Shown in pieces: positions 47,990-48,179 of a DNA stretch of 48,179 nucleotides. The DNA lies in assembly GCA_017853175.1 (NCBI GenBank), contig JAFMKA010000008.1:1-48179 (forward strand), read 5' to 3'. The translations under genes were made by a program, and so were the position numbers. This stretch comes from Steroidobacteraceae bacterium (lineage in GTDB: Bacteria; Pseudomonadota; Gammaproteobacteria; Steroidobacterales; Steroidobacteraceae). The notes beneath the pieces are model-generated. The model was not told where the DNA came from. It saw nothing but the letters and a program-made list of their open reading frames with translations, and made no database searches. Numbering within the stretch: position 1 is the first letter of the stretch; each line of letters opens with the position of its first letter.

Positions 47990-48179
47990 CACTTGGCCTT
48001 GCGAGGTTTGGCGCGAGCCGATTTAGCAGTCGCCTTCGAGCGCGTCGCCTTAGCGGACGTCGCCTTAGAGGACGTCGCCTTAGCGGGCCCGCTCTTCGAG
48101 TTCTCCGATTTCGAGCTCTCCGACTTCGAGCTCTCCGACTTCGAGCTCTCCGACTTCGAACCCTCGGTCTTCGCCGCAT
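47989..48179 (-). CDS. C-terminal part of a Lys/Ser/Ala-rich repeat protein (5'-partial)
   Basis: The correct minus-strand frame runs from the right edge (two leading bases, then GCG) to TGA at 47991-47989 and gives 62 residues. The first part is a run of SKSES pentads, then AKATS-like pentads, ending AKSARAKPRKAK. It is strongly basic and low in complexity, like the tails of histone H1-like, AlgP-like or PHA-granule proteins. The head of the protein lies outside the window, so function is unknown. Overlap with the aminotransferase start (TGATG) places it in the same operon. The Arg-rich reading in the other frame is a shadow. Confidence 0.65.
   Translation of the reverse strand, partial: AAKTEGSKSESSKSESSKSESSKSENSKSGPAKATSSKATSAKATRSKATAKSARAKPRKAK
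48043..48087 (-). repeat. 15-bp tandem repeat, three copies
   Basis: Three 15-base units beginning CGTCGCCTTAG at 48043, 48058 and 48073 encode AKATS-like pentads in the minus-strand frame. Confidence 0.85.
48095..48169 (-). repeat. 15-bp tandem repeat, four copies plus a degenerate fifth
   Basis: Units of TTCGAGCTCTCCGAC begin at 48095 (two changes), 48110, 48125 and 48140, with a diverged unit at 48155. The 15-bp period keeps frame and encodes SKSES pentads; copy number could vary by slippage without frameshift. Confidence 0.88.

Noticed and set aside
48043-48169. CRISPR-like array
   Set aside because: Units are 15 bp with no spacers and encode pentads in frame; this is a protein-coding tandem repeat.
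47955-48179. Arg-rich 74-residue reading of the right-edge repeat region
   Set aside because: It starts at an ATG that happens to be at the edge and overlaps the aminotransferase; the Lys/Ser/Ala frame ends in TGATG coupling and has ordinary codon use.

Overview
The window is chromosomal DNA from a high-G+C proteobacterium, most likely a gammaproteobacterium. The main reason is the block recA-recX-alaS-csrA-tRNA-Ser(GCT), with pncC/cinA just upstream of recA, which is the gammaproteobacterial order. mutS, aspS, typA, htpX and an E. coli-length gabT and tesB agree with this. Genus cannot be read from the sequence. Nothing looks phage-borne: I see no integrase, transposase, CRISPR array or rRNA. 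Coding density is very high and no gene-free stretch exceeds about 180 bases.

Left edge (1-3.5 kb): a two-gene molybdopterin enzyme resembling pyrogallol-phloroglucinol transhydroxylase. The large subunit keeps the known active-site residues. The small subunit keeps ligands for two [4Fe-4S] clusters and has lost all four ligands of a third. Next is htpX behind a good sigma-32 promoter match. From 4.7 to 11.5 kb runs a tightly coupled six-gene operon: fatty acid desaturase, FAD amine-oxidase-like protein, DUF1365, Cfa-type methyltransferase, D-2-hydroxyglutarate-dehydrogenase-like flavoprotein and a VOC protein. It looks like a machine for modifying lipid acyl chains.

Middle (11.5-29.8 kb): mostly metabolic and housekeeping genes. 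They are cytochrome c, tesB, ferredoxin-NADP reductase, gabT, a stand-alone AraC-type HTH protein, a quinone-reductase-like MDR protein, an ABC exporter, a HAD phosphatase, an SDR reductase, an SSAT-like acetyltransferase, a Nudix hydrolase of the damaged-thiamine type, an alpha/beta hydrolase, cytochrome c', typA, a DUF1295 membrane protein, motAB and a YebC-family gene. Then comes an SPFH membrane protein paired with a ribbon-helix-helix protein, whose promoter carries two tandem 8-bp palindromes.

From 29.9 to 34.1 kb, tRNA-Arg(ACG) and tRNA-Ser(GCT) flank an acyl-CoA block: two dissimilar acyl-CoA dehydrogenases probably forming a heteromer, an iron-dependent alcohol dehydrogenase and a hotdog thioesterase. 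In E. coli these tRNAs sit side by side next to csrA, so this block looks inserted.

Right part (34.1-48.2 kb): csrA, alaS, recX, recA, pncC, a secreted hypothetical, mutS, a MarR-like regulator with two long perfect palindromes, and aspS of the non-discriminating type. Last is a putative polyamine operon: a glutamine-synthetase-like ligase, a class III aminotransferase frameshifted by an 8-bp tandem duplication, and the Lys/Ser/Ala-rich tail of a protein that runs off the right edge.
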